Positions 42,450 to 51,607 of a stretch of 64,000 bases of DNA are shown piece by piece (the first letter of the stretch is position 1; the number at the start of each line of letters is the position of its first letter). The stretch lies in the NCBI GenBank assembly GCA_000508965.1, contig BAHV02000014.1:79225-143224 (forward strand), in the 5' to 3' direction. A program made the position numbers and the translations under genes. The notes under the pieces are model-generated. The model had not been told where the DNA came from. It searched no databases and was given only the letters and a program-made list of their open reading frames with translations. The stretch is from Dielma sp000508965 (GTDB taxonomy: Bacteria; Bacillota_I; Bacilli_A; Erysipelotrichales; Erysipelotrichaceae).

Positions 42450-45179
42450 TCAGCTGTTTTGGATATAATTGTAAATATAAATAATTTCAGAAACCGGTAT
42501 TTCGACACTATAACGTTCATTTACGACACTGAAGCTCTCTTTAACAATTTCAATGAATTCTTTGTGATTGGCGATAAACTCATCCGGACTTTTTAATAAC
42601 TGTACTTCATTTTTAGTTATCAATCGTTCAATCAGGCAGGCAAGATGGACATACAGCCCAACCTTTTCAGCCGCCGGCAGCGAATACTGAAGCATTCTTT
42701 CAAGCTGGCGGACAACCTCCTGAACATCCTCAAGCACTTTTTGTGCATTTAATATCGTCAGATGATTCACGATATTATCCAAAGAGAAATTTTTGATGAT
42801 GTTCTGAGCGAAAATCTGCACTTGGGCCTCCGTTAAAAAATTACGCATCAGCTCACGCAGCCGATTGAGATCATCATTCATGACCAGCTCCTCAAGACCG
42901 ATAAACGGTATTCCCTCTACCTTAGGATTCATTGTACCGATGATAAACTCTACATTGTAACGGTCAAAGATCCGATCATTCAAGCCATTTTCTACTAAAG
43001 TCTGATAATCATAGGAAATGATTTCACCATCGATCGGCACCGGCAGACTGGTTGCCAATAGATCCGATATTTTCTCTGCCGCACCAACACCCGTTGCACA
43101 GACTGAGAGAATCACTTTATTTCTTTCTCGGTTATTAATGTAATTATAATTCGATATATTCTCCTGACTTGCCTTCTCCAATAGACTTTCAATCGACTTT
43201 CCCTGCATGATGCCGGAGCCGATTTCTAAAGCCAGCTTCGTATTAACATTATTGATAATTCCGATGTTACAGCCGGTGTTATGTTTGATTCCCTTATAAA
43301 TCTCTTCCAGTGATCCCATATCAACAAGCAAAACAAGTTCTTCAAACGCCTGCTTCTTTTTAAGATAATCATTCAGCTGATTGGTAATCTTATCAAAGCT
43401 GACATCCAGCTGCATATCGATCGCATCAAAGATATACTGGCCTAAAAACTTATTCACCGCCTCCGCAATCGAGGAAGCTGTCGAATAACCATGGCAGAGA
43501 ATCACACCCACCGTATTTTCAGATTCTTTCATCGGATCGGCGAAACCGCGCACCATCAATACCAATCTGAACTGCGTCATTTCATCAAATTCGATATCCA
43601 GATTCAGCTTGATATTCTCACTGATTTCATCGGCAATCGCACTTTCTCTCGGCATTTTCTGCTGAACCAGCTCCCGCAAAGACGCAATCAATGGCGCGTG
43701 CTCCTTAATCCATGTACGGATATCATCCTTCACCTGTGAATATTCATAAACATAGCGTGAAATCAGCAGGATATCATTGTTGCTGACTTTTAATGAATAG
43801 CGATTCATGATGATGGAGAAAATCTTATCGACAATCTTACGGGTAAAGTCATAATTCGGATTGCTAATCAATCGTTTCTCAAACATCAGATAATCATTAT
43901 ATTTATTGATTGCGTCCAAAGAGCTGCTGATCAATTCCTGAAAGGAACAGCCATTTTTCATATATTTCTGATATTCACCAAGAATCTTCGCAAACGCGTC
44001 AATCAGCTTGGAGTCAGAAGGTTTGGCCTCATTCAGCCGGCTGATGAAGATCATCGTATCATCCTTTTGATCAATCAAGCGGACATTGATCGTCGGCAGC
44101 AGATTTAAAATCGTATCCGGCAGATCATATAAATGAATCTCCAGCACATTCTTATTTATCCGATGATTCAAAAACGCATTGGCGCATGCCGCTTGGATAC
44201 AGTTTTTTATACCGCCGACATTGCCTGGAATGCTGTTATTCATCAATACCTGATAGGTCAGAGAACTGATAGCAATTTCACAGTTGATCTTTGTTGATTC
44301 TTTCTTAAAGATACTGTATACCAACGCTTTCTTCTCATTGATCGGCCGTTCATCAAGCGATGGAATCTTCACAATGATTGGGATCCGCCGCAGTAAGGTT
44401 TTAAGCAGTACATCTTCAGGACTCTCCGTTGTCGCAAAGACTAAACGGCATGATGAGTGATGCCAGTTTTCATTATCACCGACCATGTGATACACACCCC
44501 GGTCCATAAATTGAAACAGTTTTTCCTGACATTCCGCTTTTAAACAATGCACCTCATCAAGAAAGAGAATGCCGCCGTCCGCAAGCTGAATCAACCCTTG
44601 ATTGTCTTTTTCAGCACCGGTATAAGCGCCTTTTTTATAACCGAACAGATTGGCGGTCAGCAATTCTGGATTATTCGCATATTCACTGCAGTTAACTGCA
44701 ATAAATTTATCACTTTTCTTCATCAGCCCCACACAAACCGCATAATCAGCCATCAAAGAGGCAATCATGCTCTTCCCGGTGCCGGTCGGTCCATTTAATA
44801 AAATCGGCAGCCCATTGGGTGGATAAGTAATTGCCGCTTTGCATTGTTCCACCACATGGCGCAGTGAATCTTTGTATCCGATCAAACGTTCAAAATCAAT
44901 CATCATTGCCTCATTAAATTCTTTAAATGAAGCATAGACAAGCTTATCCAGCTGAGCATCGCATTTCGCAAATACCGCAGCCGCATCAAAAAAATATACC
45001 GGCCGGGTATTAACCTTGATGATTTCACCTTTTTCAACCCCCTCATTCAAATACTGTGAAGCGGCATTGCGGCTCATCGCGCATTGTTCAGCGAGCCATG
45101 AAGCGGTAAATTCTTCACGCTGAGCAAATTCAAAACGTTCGCAGACTTCTTTAAGCAGCTGATATAATTGTTCTTTCAT
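42450..45179 (-). CDS. levR: LevR/ManR-type sigma-54 activator with PRD and PTS domains
   Basis: A 909-residue activator. It has an N-terminal helix-turn-helix (TASWLAEQCAMSRNAASQYL, 25-44) and an AAA+ domain with Walker A GPTGTGKS (130-137), the sigma-54 contact loop GAYTGA (184-189) and Walker B GGILFLDEV (202-210). A PRD follows around 440-540, then a mannose-type IIA-like domain (VGVILCHGYSTASSIAEAV, His near 565), a IIB-like region and a C-terminal PRD. It drives open-complex formation by RpoN polymerase at the PTS promoter in response to sugar-dependent phosphorylation. Its neighbour on the other side is rpoN. Confidence 0.93.
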   Translation of the reverse strand: MKEQLYQLLKEVCERFEFAQREEFTASWLAEQCAMSRNAASQYLNEGVEKGEIIKVNTRPVYFFDAAAVFAKCDAQLDKLVYASFKEFNEAMMIDFERLIGYKDSLRHVVEQCKAAITYPPNGLPILLNGPTGTGKSMIASLMADYAVCVGLMKKSDKFIAVNCSEYANNPELLTANLFGYKKGAYTGAEKDNQGLIQLADGGILFLDEVHCLKAECQEKLFQFMDRGVYHMVGDNENWHHSSCRLVFATTESPEDVLLKTLLRRIPIIVKIPSLDERPINEKKALVYSIFKKESTKINCEIAISSLTYQVLMNNSIPGNVGGIKNCIQAACANAFLNHRINKNVLEIHLYDLPDTILNLLPTINVRLIDQKDDTMIFISRLNEAKPSDSKLIDAFAKILGEYQKYMKNGCSFQELISSSLDAINKYNDYLMFEKRLISNPNYDFTRKIVDKIFSIIMNRYSLKVSNNDILLISRYVYEYSQVKDDIRTWIKEHAPLIASLRELVQQKMPRESAIADEISENIKLNLDIEFDEMTQFRLVLMVRGFADPMKESENTVGVILCHGYSTASSIAEAVNKFLGQYIFDAIDMQLDVSFDKITNQLNDYLKKKQAFEELVLLVDMGSLEEIYKGIKHNTGCNIGIINNVNTKLALEIGSGIMQGKSIESLLEKASQENISNYNYINNRERNKVILSVCATGVGAAEKISDLLATSLPVPIDGEIISYDYQTLVENGLNDRIFDRYNVEFIIGTMNPKVEGIPFIGLEELVMNDDLNRLRELMRNFLTEAQVQIFAQNIIKNFSLDNIVNHLTILNAQKVLEDVQEVVRQLERMLQYSLPAAEKVGLYVHLACLIERLITKNEVQLLKSPDEFIANHKEFIEIVKESFSVVNERYSVEIPVSEIIYIYNYIQNS

Positions 45180-45277
45180 AGATTGACCTCACTTACTGAT
45201 ATTGTATTATTTAAAATGCTTTCTTTCAATCTTATTTCTAATTATGATAGAATGTAAGAAATAAGGATGGATGCTTT

Positions 45278-46528
45278 ATGAAATTAGAAACCCACTTGAC
45301 GCAGACATTAAAACAGACTCAGAAGCTTTCGATGAAGCAGCAGCTTTCATTAAAAGCGTTAAGCATGAATGCTCAGGAATTAGTCGAAATGATTCAGGAA
45401 GAAGCCAATACGAATCCTTTGCTTGAAATTGACGAATACAACGCTGATTCGAATACGCTTGATTATGATTTAGTTGTCGAAATGTCTAAAGCCGGCACCA
45501 CATTGATTGATGAATTATTAATGCAGCTGCATACATGCCGGCATGTTGAAAACCCACTGCTTTGTGAATTCATCATTTATTCACTGGATAATAACGGTTA
45601 TCTGACGTTAAGTGTTGAGGAAATCGCCCAGCTTTGTGACTGTACGCAGGAGGTGGCGGAAGATGCTCTTTATCAGGTGCAGAGCTTTGAACCATGCGGT
45701 GTAGCGGCGCGTTCATTAAAAGAATGTCTGATTATTCAATGCGCTGAGATGGATACAGCGCTGAAGCCTTATCTGATGATGTGTGTGGATCAATATCTTG
45801 ATTTAATCGCGGATAATAAATTACCTGAGATTGCCCAGCGATGCGATACTTCACTTGATACCATCAAAAGCTGCGTGACCTTAATCAAAACGTGCAATCC
45901 AACGCCGGGGGCCGCCTATGCGCCTGCCGCTGCCCTATCAATTCCCGATATTTTTATATCCATTGATGAAACCGGTTCGCTGAATGTTACCGTAAAAAAT
46001 TATACTCAGCAGCTGAAAATCAATCACGCATATGATCAAAGCAGCAATGAGGAATTAAAGATTTATGTAAAAGAATATACAAAACGGATTCAAGAACTGA
46101 TTGCCATGCTTGATAAGCGGCAGAATACGCTCTTTACACTTGTCAGTGCCATTGTCTCCATACAAGCCGGCTGGTTTTTGCATCAAGCTGACCTTTTGCC
46201 AATGACGCTCAATGATATCGCTGCCCTCTGCAATCTGCATGAATCTACGGTATCAAGAGCCGTGCAGGGAAAGCTTTTAGAATTCAACCAGCGCTATATT
46301 CCCTTGAAATTTTTCTTTAACGCCAAGCTTGAGAGCGGTCAAAGCAGTATGGCTATTCAGCAAAAGCTGAAAAAATTAATTGAGAGTGAAAACAAGCAGA
46401 AGCCATACAGTGATGCTGAGTTGAGCGCATTAATGAAGCAGGAGGATATTCAGATATCCCGGCGCACGATTGCTAAATACCGCGATCAGCTCGCCATACC
46501 TGCCGCTTCAAAACGCAAGATTTATTAG
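45278..46528 (+). CDS. rpoN: RNA polymerase sigma-54 factor
   Basis: A 416-residue sigma-54, a little shorter than many homologues. The Gln/Leu-rich region I is at the start (TLKQTQKLSMKQQLSLKALS). The core-binding domain follows, then the helix-turn-helix (LNDIAALCNLHESTVSRAVQ), and the RpoN box ISRRTIAKYRDQL at the C-terminus, which reads the -24 element. It is divergent from the LevR-like activator and its 3' end overlaps the orphan IIB gene by 4 bases. The acidic linker region is short. Confidence 0.94.
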   Translation: MKLETHLTQTLKQTQKLSMKQQLSLKALSMNAQELVEMIQEEANTNPLLEIDEYNADSNTLDYDLVVEMSKAGTTLIDELLMQLHTCRHVENPLLCEFIIYSLDNNGYLTLSVEEIAQLCDCTQEVAEDALYQVQSFEPCGVAARSLKECLIIQCAEMDTALKPYLMMCVDQYLDLIADNKLPEIAQRCDTSLDTIKSCVTLIKTCNPTPGAAYAPAAALSIPDIFISIDETGSLNVTVKNYTQQLKINHAYDQSSNEELKIYVKEYTKRIQELIAMLDKRQNTLFTLVSAIVSIQAGWFLHQADLLPMTLNDIAALCNLHESTVSRAVQGKLLEFNQRYIPLKFFFNAKLESGQSSMAIQQKLKKLIESENKQKPYSDAELSALMKQEDIQISRRTIAKYRDQLAIPAASKRKIY

Positions 46529-47031
46529 CGAAGTACAAATTTAATTTCATCAAGACCGCTCAGTTTCTCGCTGACGGAACCAGGCACATCCTGAATGAAG
46601 ATTGAAACATTAAATGACTCAATGATTCTCAGCGCTTCAAGATCAGCTTCGTCAACATATACTTTACGGTTTAATGCCATTTTACCTTTCGCAAAATGCA
46701 TGTTGCCGACATTAACGCTTTGAATCGGAATGCCCGCTTTCAGCAAGTCTACAATCGGCAGCGGATCATGAACGATCAGATAGAGCCATTGATTCTCACT
46801 GACATTCTCAAAAACCTTCACAAATTCACTGACGGTAAAGAAACGAATATCCGCACCGCTGGAACGGGCAACCGTCCGCATCAGCTTCTGCTGAAGAACA
46901 TCATGGGCTGCCGCCTCATCAATTACCACAATAACATTAGCACCCAGCGTCATTGTCCATGTAACGCCAACCTGACCGTGTACGAGCCGATTATCGATCC
47001 GGGTCATCAGGATATGATCTTTTAATTCCAT
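46525..47031 (-). CDS. Orphan PTS IIB component, mannose family
   Basis: A 168-residue paralogue of the IIB at 41893-42366, with the same active-site RIDNRLVHGQVGVTW (His18) and VNVGNMHFAKGK. It has no IIC or IID gene beside it and faces rpoN, with 3' ends overlapping. It could serve the IIC/IID at 40-42 kb as an alternative IIB, or act as a phosphate relay to the LevR-like activator. It is expressed from a sigma-A-type rather than a sigma-54-type promoter. Confidence 0.9.
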   Translation of the reverse strand: MELKDHILMTRIDNRLVHGQVGVTWTMTLGANVIVVIDEAAAHDVLQQKLMRTVARSSGADIRFFTVSEFVKVFENVSENQWLYLIVHDPLPIVDLLKAGIPIQSVNVGNMHFAKGKMALNRKVYVDEADLEALRIIESFNVSIFIQDVPGSVSEKLSGLDEIKFVLR

Positions 47032-47054
47032 ACTGACACCTCACTTCTAGCTTG

Positions 47055-47083
47055 ATTTTACCAAAAACTTCGGATGCTTGCAA
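47055..47083 (-). promoter_or_regulatory. Sigma-A promoter of the orphan IIB gene
   Basis: On the minus strand TTGCAA and TAAAAT are separated by 17 bases, with TGG before the -10. Confidence 0.6.
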
Positions 47084-47130
47084 AAGAATTAAAATTAACT
47101 TATAATAATGCAGTAAAACAAGAGGAAATT

Positions 47131-47682
47131 ATGACAAAAGAAACATGCTATAAATTTATTAAAACGATCTTCACTTATGGTTCCTTGGTGTTTGTGATCG
47201 GGTTAGCCGCCTGGATCATCCGTGATTTCTGTATGATTGATGTTGTCATTCAGGGACAGGAAATGACGCCGACCATCGATGAAGGCACGACAGGTGCGAC
47301 CTTTCTCTGGCATGAAGACTTTCAGCGCGGTGATTTGGTTTTGATCAAGCAGCCGGGCGGTCAGGGATATGCGATTCGCCGCATCATTGCCTTGCCTAAT
47401 GAAACCGTATCCTGTGTGGATGAGGTCATTTATGTGAATGGTGAACCGCTGGATGAAGATTATCTGGATGCTGACTATGTTAAAAAGATGCAGCGCCGTT
47501 ACGGTTACTTTACCCGTGATTTTAATGAGGTCGAGCTGTGGACCAATGAGTATTTCCTGCTTGGTGACAATCGTATCGCCGCACAGGAAACTGATTCAAG
47601 AGCATTAGGCGCTTATACGGAGAATAGTTTAAAAGGTAAGAATTTAATCCTCTTATCGCCGAATTTTGAAGTTATCAAATAA
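47131..47682 (+). CDS. Signal peptidase I homologue lacking the catalytic Ser and Lys
   Basis: A 183-residue type I signal peptidase fold: one N-terminal membrane helix (TYGSLVFVIGLAAWII), then box B QGQEMTPTID, box D IRRIIALPNETV and box E LLGDNR with DSRALG. In active enzymes box B reads G-x-S-M-x-P-T and box D starts with Lys-Arg. Here Glu44 replaces the nucleophile Ser and Arg83 replaces the general-base Lys. The protein should not cleave signal peptides. Staphylococcal SpsA is a known inactive relative. The start at 47131 follows AAGAGG; 57 bases of upstream in-frame sequence lack a ribosome binding site. Confidence 0.88.
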   Translation: MTKETCYKFIKTIFTYGSLVFVIGLAAWIIRDFCMIDVVIQGQEMTPTIDEGTTGATFLWHEDFQRGDLVLIKQPGGQGYAIRRIIALPNETVSCVDEVIYVNGEPLDEDYLDADYVKKMQRRYGYFTRDFNEVELWTNEYFLLGDNRIAAQETDSRALGAYTENSLKGKNLILLSPNFEVIK

Positions 47683-47725
47683 AAGCTTCCTCCTTATGAT
47701 ATAATATCGTAAAGGGGGTTTTTTT

Positions 47726-48679
47726 ATGGATAACGAACTGCCTGTCATTGATGAATCTGTCATTGAAAAACCCAGGGAGTTAACAAAAAAAGATTTAAAA
47801 AAAGAATTTAAGCATCTGGGCGGTGCTTTGCTGTTTAATCTGGTGCTGCAAGTATTTGTAGCTGGCCTGCTGTCAGTGATGATCCTTGCAATCGCTAAAA
47901 GCTATGGTTTCTATCATGTGAATTATAACCTGATGCTGATGGTCACTTTGGTGTTTACACTGTTATGTGCGGATACGATTCCCTTCTTTATCTGTGCTCA
48001 TCGGCTTAAAATCAAGCTTCGCACCTATCTTGTGAAACCTGCCGTCAGCGGCGCTGAAATGGTAAGATGGTTTTTAATCATCATGGGCATTGTCGCTGTT
48101 TACAATCTGCTGTCTACCGCGCTGATCAATACCTTTCCTAATATTGAATTTCAGCAGACAGGTCTTGAAGGCTTCAGCGCGACTGACTGGATCACCCTGC
48201 TGATGAGCTACATTGCGATTGCTGTCATAGCACCGATATTTGAAGAAATTGCATTTCGCGGCTTATGTCTGCATGTTTTCGGCAAATACGGAACTCGTTT
48301 TGCCATCATCGCGTCATCGATGCTCTTTGCTCTATTACACGGCAATGTCATTCAAAGTCTGTTTGCTTTTGGTTTGGGAATCCTGCTTGCTTTGCTGACA
48401 TTAAAAGCAAAATCAATACTGCCGGCAATTTTCGTTCATTTTGCTAATAACAGCATTGCTTTAATTCCTGTGGAATGGTTCGTCTTTCTGTTATTCGGCA
48501 TCTTTATTTTGGGCGGTTTATTCTGCTATTTCACCCATCGTGATATCTTCAAGCTGGATGAGACAGTGCCAAATCATCGATTCTGCTGGGATGCGCTGAT
48601 GGCAACGCCGTCTATCTTGATGGTTGTTATTATTTATACATTGATGATCATTTTCACAACGGTGATGTGGTTCATGTAG
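47726..48679 (+). CDS. CPBP family intramembrane metalloprotease
   Basis: A 317-residue membrane protein with about eight helices and the CPBP (Abi/Rce1-like) motifs: FEEIAFRGLCLH (Glu-Glu and Arg, near residue 172), FALLHGNVIQ (His) and IFVHFANNS (His and Asn). The active site should be intact. Such proteases act within the membrane on unknown substrates, often bacteriocin- or signalling-related. It follows the pseudo-signal-peptidase gene after 43 bases and has its own AAAGGGGG ribosome binding site. Confidence 0.87.
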   Translation: MDNELPVIDESVIEKPRELTKKDLKKEFKHLGGALLFNLVLQVFVAGLLSVMILAIAKSYGFYHVNYNLMLMVTLVFTLLCADTIPFFICAHRLKIKLRTYLVKPAVSGAEMVRWFLIIMGIVAVYNLLSTALINTFPNIEFQQTGLEGFSATDWITLLMSYIAIAVIAPIFEEIAFRGLCLHVFGKYGTRFAIIASSMLFALLHGNVIQSLFAFGLGILLALLTLKAKSILPAIFVHFANNSIALIPVEWFVFLLFGIFILGGLFCYFTHRDIFKLDETVPNHRFCWDALMATPSILMVVIIYTLMIIFTTVMWFM

Positions 48680-48686
48680 CTAATAT

Positions 48687-48714
48687 AAAGTCAATCAAAC
48701 GATTGACTTTTTTT
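48687..48714 (+). terminator. Terminator of the CPBP protease gene
   Basis: A perfect 10-base stem, AAAGTCAATC with GATTGACTTT, followed by TTTT. Confidence 0.85.
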
Positions 48715-48718
48715 CTAT

Positions 48719-48747
48719 TAAAAAATCATGCCGCTCTGACATGATTT
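48719..48747 (-). terminator. Terminator of the sirtuin operon
   Basis: On the minus strand AAATCATG pairs with CATGATTT around 9 bases and is followed by TTTT. Confidence 0.7.
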
Positions 48748-48822
48748 CATATTTATAGGTATAGCTGAATTTCAAAACCTAGCTTAATACTTTAATCGGC
48801 AAATCATAGCTCAGCTTCCTGT

Positions 48823-49560
48823 TCAAGCATTTTCAATCAATTTCATTGCCTCAGACAGCACCTTGGCAATAGATTCATTAAGGATAAGATCGGCTCGGCT
48901 GTCATAAGCTGTCGCGTCCTTATTGATTAAAATCAATTGGCTGCCATGAAAATAATCAAGCAAACCAGCCGCCGGATAGACGACTAAACTAGTGCCGCCG
49001 ACAATCAGCACATCCGCGTTATTAATTGCCGAAATTGCTCCGCGCAGGATTTGCGCGTCCAAGCCTTCCTCATAAAGCACCACATCTGGTTTTATGATAC
49101 CGCCGCAGGCGCATCTAGGAATCTGTCCCTTCTGTTTCAGCATCTCATTCAGTGAATAATGAGCGCCGCATTGCTGACATGTATTGCGATGCACACTGCC
49201 ATGCAGCTCATACACACGCTTAGAACCGGCCGCCTGATGCAGCCCATCGATATTTTGTGTGATAATAGCATCAAGATTACCCATTGCCTCAAGCTTTGCC
49301 AGCACCTCATGCGCAGCGTTAGGCATTGCATTGGGATAAATCATTTCATTAAAATAAAAATCATAAAAGGCCTTGGGATCATACTCATACATTGAATGTG
49401 ACAGCATTCTTTCAGCCGGATATTTATATGTTTTTTTCTGATACAAACCATCACTGCTCCTGAAATCAGGAATATTACTTTCGGTACTCACACCGGCACC
49501 GCCAAAAAATACGATATGTCTCTTCTTCAAGCTTTCCGCAAGCTCTTCAATCTTACTCAT
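48823..49560 (-). CDS. cobB: NAD-dependent protein deacylase (sirtuin)
   Basis: A 245-residue Sir2 enzyme that removes acyl groups from lysines using NAD+. NAD-binding motifs are FFGGAGVSTESNIPDFRS at residues 18-35 and TQNIDGLH near 114. The catalytic His is in YELHGSVH. The zinc ligands are two CxxC-like pairs (CQQC and CAC, with one residue instead of two in the second). GGTSLVVYPA completes the fold. It overlaps the coiled-coil gene by 8 bases and is the last gene of a four-gene operon. Confidence 0.92.
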   Translation of the reverse strand: MSKIEELAESLKKRHIVFFGGAGVSTESNIPDFRSSDGLYQKKTYKYPAERMLSHSMYEYDPKAFYDFYFNEMIYPNAMPNAAHEVLAKLEAMGNLDAIITQNIDGLHQAAGSKRVYELHGSVHRNTCQQCGAHYSLNEMLKQKGQIPRCACGGIIKPDVVLYEEGLDAQILRGAISAINNADVLIVGGTSLVVYPAAGLLDYFHGSQLILINKDATAYDSRADLILNESIAKVLSEAMKLIENA

Positions 49561-50446
49561 TCCGTTCTCCTACCGCATTGATGCAGTCAAGCATTTCAAT
49601 TATTTTATTCTGATTCATGCGCAGCTGAATATCCAAATCATGCAGCGCATCAACGATTTGCTTCTTTATTTTCATAATCTGCTTCTTAAGCGTTATCACT
49701 TCATCTTCAAAAAAATAATCCATTAAAAAATTATCCACGATCTGATCAGCTACCGGCACAAAATCAATTTCCAGCACTGATTCATTCAGCTTAGGACAGC
49801 GGTCATAAGCAGCCTCAAATTGATCCAGCGTCCGTTTCAGCTGAGCAATCAGCTCCTGCATCGCGTTAAGCCTTTCAAATTGCTTGCTGCCCTTGGTTAA
49901 AGAAGATTCAAACAGATGCTTTTGTGTCGATGAAAAGCAGCCGTCAAAAACCTCATGAATCAAAGCCAGCGCTTTCTCGCCCAAATGCTGAGCATCATTG
50001 ATCCGCTTATTTTCAAGACGGCATTTTTCAATTACCATTTCAAGCTGTTCCAACACCTCATTATCCTGATGTGTAGCCTGCAGCTTCTTCTCCTGCATCA
50101 ATTTAAAGTATTGCTTATCAAAGCTGCCCTGAGCCTTTAATTCCTCCACAACACGGTCATAGTCAGCCTGCAGCACCGACAAATCGTTTTCCTTCTGCTT
50201 CAAATCAAGAATCTCTTTGATCGTCTGATCTTCCTTTCTCTTTCTAAAATTAGAAACCAGTGATGCGATACTCAAACGATAATTATGCTTGCCTTCTTCA
50301 CTGGCATTAACCCTCGAGCGCATCTTTTCAATTTCCGACAGCTTATTTTCTAATTGATTTTTGAGACTCTGCTTTTCTAGCTGCAAAAGCTTTGTCCTCT
50401 CCATTTGATGTTTTAATTCCACAATCTGTTTATTGATATGTGCCAT
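49553..50446 (-). CDS. Coiled-coil protein of unknown function
   Basis: About 297 residues that are almost entirely charged helix, with long coiled coils at about 5-75, 85-150 and 250-295 (for example IVELKHQMERTKLLQLEKQS and VITLKKQIMKIKKQIVDAL). There is no signal peptide or membrane segment. It may be a structural or scaffold protein. The start at 50446 is preferred because GGGG lies 6 bases upstream of it but abuts the ATG at 50452. It is in an operon with an extracytoplasmic unknown, a DUF1653 protein and the sirtuin. Confidence 0.6.
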   Translation of the reverse strand: MAHINKQIVELKHQMERTKLLQLEKQSLKNQLENKLSEIEKMRSRVNASEEGKHNYRLSIASLVSNFRKRKEDQTIKEILDLKQKENDLSVLQADYDRVVEELKAQGSFDKQYFKLMQEKKLQATHQDNEVLEQLEMVIEKCRLENKRINDAQHLGEKALALIHEVFDGCFSSTQKHLFESSLTKGSKQFERLNAMQELIAQLKRTLDQFEAAYDRCPKLNESVLEIDFVPVADQIVDNFLMDYFFEDEVITLKKQIMKIKKQIVDALHDLDIQLRMNQNKIIEMLDCINAVGERNE

Positions 50447-50461
50447 GAGCATCCCCGCTTT

Positions 50462-50668
50462 CTAGTCCACACGCGTAAATCGTGCAACCTGCCTGCCATC
50501 TCTCTCAATCACTTCATCAAACATCTGTAACGGCCGTATCCAGACCCCGTGATCGCCGTAACATGCCCGATATACCACATATTCCTCTTCCGTTTCAGAA
50601 TGTTTGGCAATCGTCAGCACCTCATATAAATTACCTTTAAAATGACGGTAAAATCCTGGTTTAATCAT
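50462..50668 (-). CDS. DUF1653 protein
   Basis: A 68-residue protein that is the full length of a DUF1653 domain: GFYRHFKGNLYEVLTIAKHS, EEYVVYRACYGDHGVWIRPL, MFDEVIERDGR. This family forms a small SH3-like beta barrel of unknown function. The start at 50668 lies behind GAAGGAG and overlaps the end of the preceding gene. Longer in-frame versions would read the preceding gene in the wrong frame. Confidence 0.85.
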   Translation of the reverse strand: MIKPGFYRHFKGNLYEVLTIAKHSETEEEYVVYRACYGDHGVWIRPLQMFDEVIERDGRQVARFTRVD

Positions 50669-51524
50669 CCGTCGTATCTCCTTCAGTTGCCGGTTCAGAG
50701 TTTTCTTCTCCCTCATCGCTTGGCGGCAGCTCACTGTCCTCCCGCTTGATATCAATGCTGATGCGATCTTCCGTACTGATCTGTACGACATCAAACAGCC
50801 ATGTGATCCGCCAGCTTGCCAGTCCCTCAGGCAATGAAGCTGTCGGCAAGAAGTAGGTTGTCTGCATCGTTACATAATTATTAGTATGCGACAGTTCAGT
50901 ATTGGCAACAAACTCAACGGCACTGTCCGCATCGCTGCTGTCTTTTACCGTAATAATCGGCGTGCCGACCGGTGTTGACAGATTATATGTATAGCTCAGC
51001 GAAATCATAATACCCTCACCCAAAAGCGGATCATTGACCCATTCACTGCTCTTTTGAAAATCAAAAATGTAATCTACGACAACACTCGTCTTTTCACTGA
51101 TTGACACTTCATTCTTTAATGAACAGCGAAGCTCAAACTCGTTGACACCGGTAGCAAATTGATATACGGTTATCGGCATTTCATAACTTTGCGTATTCGT
51201 CACATCAGCAATTAAATTATTCTGTGAATAAAGTTCGATTTTTTCAATCACAGAATCATTGCTGGCAATATCCCAATAAAGAATAACCGAATTGCCGCCA
51301 TCATCAAACTGTCCATAAAAATTACGGATAACCGCTCGCTCATGAGTATCCTCAGGTTCATCATCATTGCCCTGCGGCGGCTGTTCATCGACCAGATTGG
51401 GCGGCAGTACAATATCGCTGGGTTTATTGATTGACAGCGCATAAACCGCAACGGCAGCCATAACGACAAATATAAATGTTAAAACTGCCACAAACATCTT
51501 ATTTTTCTTAATGAATTCCATCAT
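50661..51524 (-). CDS. Membrane-anchored extracytoplasmic protein, unknown
   Basis: About 287 residues. One N-terminal helix (MFVAVLTFIFVVMAAVAVY) anchors it, followed by an outside domain rich in beta strands (NSVILYWDIASNDSVIEKIE, YQFATGVNEFELRCSLKNE) that looks like one or two Ig-like folds, and an acidic, low-complexity tail (EGEENSEPATEGDTTDD). The family was not recognised. The start at 51524 follows AAAAAGGTG. It heads the operon of DUF1653, coiled-coil and sirtuin genes. Confidence 0.6.
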   Translation of the reverse strand: MMEFIKKNKMFVAVLTFIFVVMAAVAVYALSINKPSDIVLPPNLVDEQPPQGNDDEPEDTHERAVIRNFYGQFDDGGNSVILYWDIASNDSVIEKIELYSQNNLIADVTNTQSYEMPITVYQFATGVNEFELRCSLKNEVSISEKTSVVVDYIFDFQKSSEWVNDPLLGEGIMISLSYTYNLSTPVGTPIITVKDSSDADSAVEFVANTELSHTNNYVTMQTTYFLPTASLPEGLASWRITWLFDVVQISTEDRISIDIKREDSELPPSDEGEENSEPATEGDTTDD

Positions 51525-51587
51525 GCGTATCACCTTTTTCATATTTATTATAACAGAATTCCAGCATTTGCCCACGTTTTATGCAAA

Positions 51588-51607
51588 GAAAAAGACCCGC
51601 AGGTCTT
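51588..51607 (-). terminator. Terminator of metQ
   Basis: On the minus strand AAGACC pairs with GGTCTT around a short loop and is followed by TTTCTTT. It overlaps the last codons of metQ. Confidence 0.65.

Noticed and set aside
47038..47062. Possible -24/-12 promoter for the orphan IIB gene
   Set aside because: GG and GC are 9 rather than 10 bases apart and the flanks do not match; a sigma-A promoter fits better.
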